Below, piece by piece: positions 32,874 through 33,607 of a stretch of DNA of 33,607 nt. The DNA is from JAZFYD01 sp036443405 (lineage in GTDB: Bacteria > Planctomycetota > PLA2): contig JAZFYD010000172.1 in the NCBI GenBank assembly GCA_036443405.1, positions 1 to 33,607 on the forward strand. The letters run 5' to 3'. Every line of letters starts with the position of its first letter. Within the stretch, counting starts at the first letter, position 1. The notes beneath the pieces are model-generated. The model was not told the origin of the DNA. It saw only the letters and a list, made by a program, of their open reading frames with translations, and did not search any database. Both the position numbers and the translations under genes were made by a program.

Positions 32874-32889
32874 CCCTACTTCAGTAGGG
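32874..32889. repeat. Small palindrome downstream of repeat copy G
   Basis: CCCTACT-TC-AGTAGGG is a perfect seven-pair inverted repeat with a two-base centre, followed by more G. It may belong to the repeat cluster or serve as a separate site; no T-run follows. Confidence 0.4.
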
Positions 32890-33127
32890 GGGCGCCTAGC
32901 CGCGTACCTCGGCCTTCCCCGCCTCAACAGGGCATGGCCTCAGCGCGCGTCGAACAGCTCCCAGTTCAAGAGCATCGGATCAAGCAACGGTTCTGCGTCC
33001 GTCACGCACACCGCAGAGGATGTGGTTTCTTGTTGTGCAAAGAGCGTCGCGCTCGCGGCGCAGACGATACCAGAGTATCGGCCGTTCGCCGGTGGCAGCA
33101 TAGCCGACGGATCGGAGCGGTTCCGCG

Positions 33128-33155
33128 TGCCGACTTGCGCGAACCGGTGTAGACT
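33128..33155 (+). promoter_or_regulatory. Candidate promoter of the right-edge gene
   Basis: TGCCGA (33128-33133) and TAGACT (33150-33155) are 16 bases apart. The -10 hexamer is the same as in the rpmI candidate promoter and would give a leader of about 54 bases before ATG 33216. The -35 box is poor, so support is limited. Confidence 0.3.
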
Positions 33156-33215
33156 TTCGTCGCACGCGAACCTGTCCGCCGCAGCCCGTACCCTGCCGTT
33201 TGCAAGGGAGGACCA

Positions 33216-33607
33216 ATGAAGTCCTGGGTCTTTTGGGTCTGCACAGTCGTCGGCGCCTACCTCATCTACCAGAGCTGGTTTGCGCCGGATCAAGAGTCCG
33301 AAGAAACCGAAAACACCACCGCGACAGCATCTGAGGATGCGTCCGCGCAAGCCTCCGGCTCGGGCCAAATACCCGGGACGGCCGGCGCCATGGTGCCGTT
33401 ACGCGTCGATCCCGCGGTAGGGACGGACGCGCCGGGAGCCACCCCGGAACTGCCGAACCGGGCCAAGGGCCCAGGTGCAGGGCCCTCGTCGGGTCGGGGC
33501 GATGGATCGATGGGAATCTACCGGGAGTGGGAGGCTCTGATCGGGCGCGCGGACCACGCGGCGGCCGCGTCCCTGGCCACGCGCGTCTTGCGGGAGCGGA
33601 AAAACAG
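33216..33607 (+). CDS. Unknown membrane-anchored protein (C-terminus cut by window edge)
   Basis: An open frame of 130 codons starts at ATG 33216 with GGAGG four bases upstream and runs off the right edge. Residues about 4-22 (WVFWVCTVVGAYLIYQSWF) form a membrane anchor or uncleaved signal. A long linker follows, rich in Glu, Thr, Ala, Ser, Gly and Pro (about 24-105). A helical domain begins near residue 106 (GIYREWEALIGRADHAAAAS). The layout is typical of a single-span protein with an extracytoplasmic helical domain, perhaps TPR-like, but the family cannot be named from this fragment. Confidence 0.75.
   Translation, partial: MKSWVFWVCTVVGAYLIYQSWFAPDQESEETENTTATASEDASAQASGSGQIPGTAGAMVPLRVDPAVGTDAPGATPELPNRAKGPGAGPSSGRGDGSMGIYREWEALIGRADHAAAASLATRVLRERKN

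Larger units (their letters stand above)
32713..33215. other. Non-coding region after pheT with repeat copies
   Basis: These 503 bases hold repeat copies F and G, a six-pair palindrome GTGCCG-TG-CGGCAC (32846-32859), a seven-pair palindrome CCCTACT-TC-AGTAGGG (32874-32889) and, near the right end, a candidate promoter for the next gene. Two minus-strand frames around 32940-33216 look superficially protein-like but overlap each other and give no recognisable protein. No intrinsic terminator with a T-run is visible after pheT. Confidence 0.6.

Noticed and set aside
32940..33216. Two overlapping minus-strand frames that look partly protein-like
   Set aside because: Both frames are equally plausible by eye and neither has a good ribosome site or a recognisable family. 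The longer one runs into the plus-strand gene at 33216. A pseudogene remnant cannot be excluded but is unsupported.

Overview
The window is a GC-rich stretch of a Gram-negative bacterial chromosome. Its left 26.2 kb is one minus-strand type VI secretion (T6SS) gene cluster. Its right 7 kb carries the translation block infC / rpmI-rplT / pheS-pheT, mostly on the plus strand. The large Ser/Thr kinase inside the T6SS cluster, the DUF2169-pentapeptide proteins and the many GTG/TTG starts suggest a planctomycete- or myxobacterium-like organism. That assignment is inference and not certain.

The T6SS block, in transcription order from about 26156 leftwards, is: a protein resembling the C-terminal domain of T6SS FHA proteins; TssJ lipoprotein; TssK; TssL; an oversized TssM; TagF; a signal-peptide protein of unknown function; a membrane-anchored Ser/Thr kinase; Hcp; TssE; TssF; TssG; ClpV/TssH; VgrG with a hydrophobic C-terminal extension; a DUF2169-pentapeptide fusion; and a second pentapeptide protein cut by the left edge. 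Most junctions are overlaps or gaps of 2 to 14 bases, so the set is probably one or two operons. The only sizeable breaks are ahead of hcp (124 bases, with a candidate promoter), between hcp and tssE (65 bases, with a hairpin) and ahead of tssM (60 bases, with a 13-codon ORF). TssJ-L-M form the envelope complex. TssE-F-G-K and VgrG make the baseplate and spike, Hcp the tube, and ClpV recycles the sheath. The kinase and TagF look like a post-translational on/off switch, and the DUF2169 protein is a probable cargo adaptor. The sheath genes tssB and tssC, and tssA, are not in the window and presumably lie to the left or elsewhere.

The translation block begins with infC, which uses a rare ATT start behind a perfect Shine-Dalgarno sequence. 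The usual infC-rpmI-rplT contiguity is broken by a minus-strand gene for an unknown membrane-anchored protein. The spacer between these two convergent genes is built from composite palindromic repeats, and both stop codons lie in, or overlap, palindromes. Further copies of the repeat lie downstream of pheT. rpmI-rplT has its own candidate promoter and a structured leader. A strong intrinsic terminator follows rplT and sits only 14 bases before pheS. pheS and pheT overlap by one base. The window ends in the start of an unknown membrane-anchored protein with a low-complexity linker.

The features most worth a second look are the composite palindrome family, the antisense gene splitting infC from rpmI, the kinase plus unknown exported protein pair, the VgrG with two hydrophobic helices, and the rpmI leader with competing hairpins.
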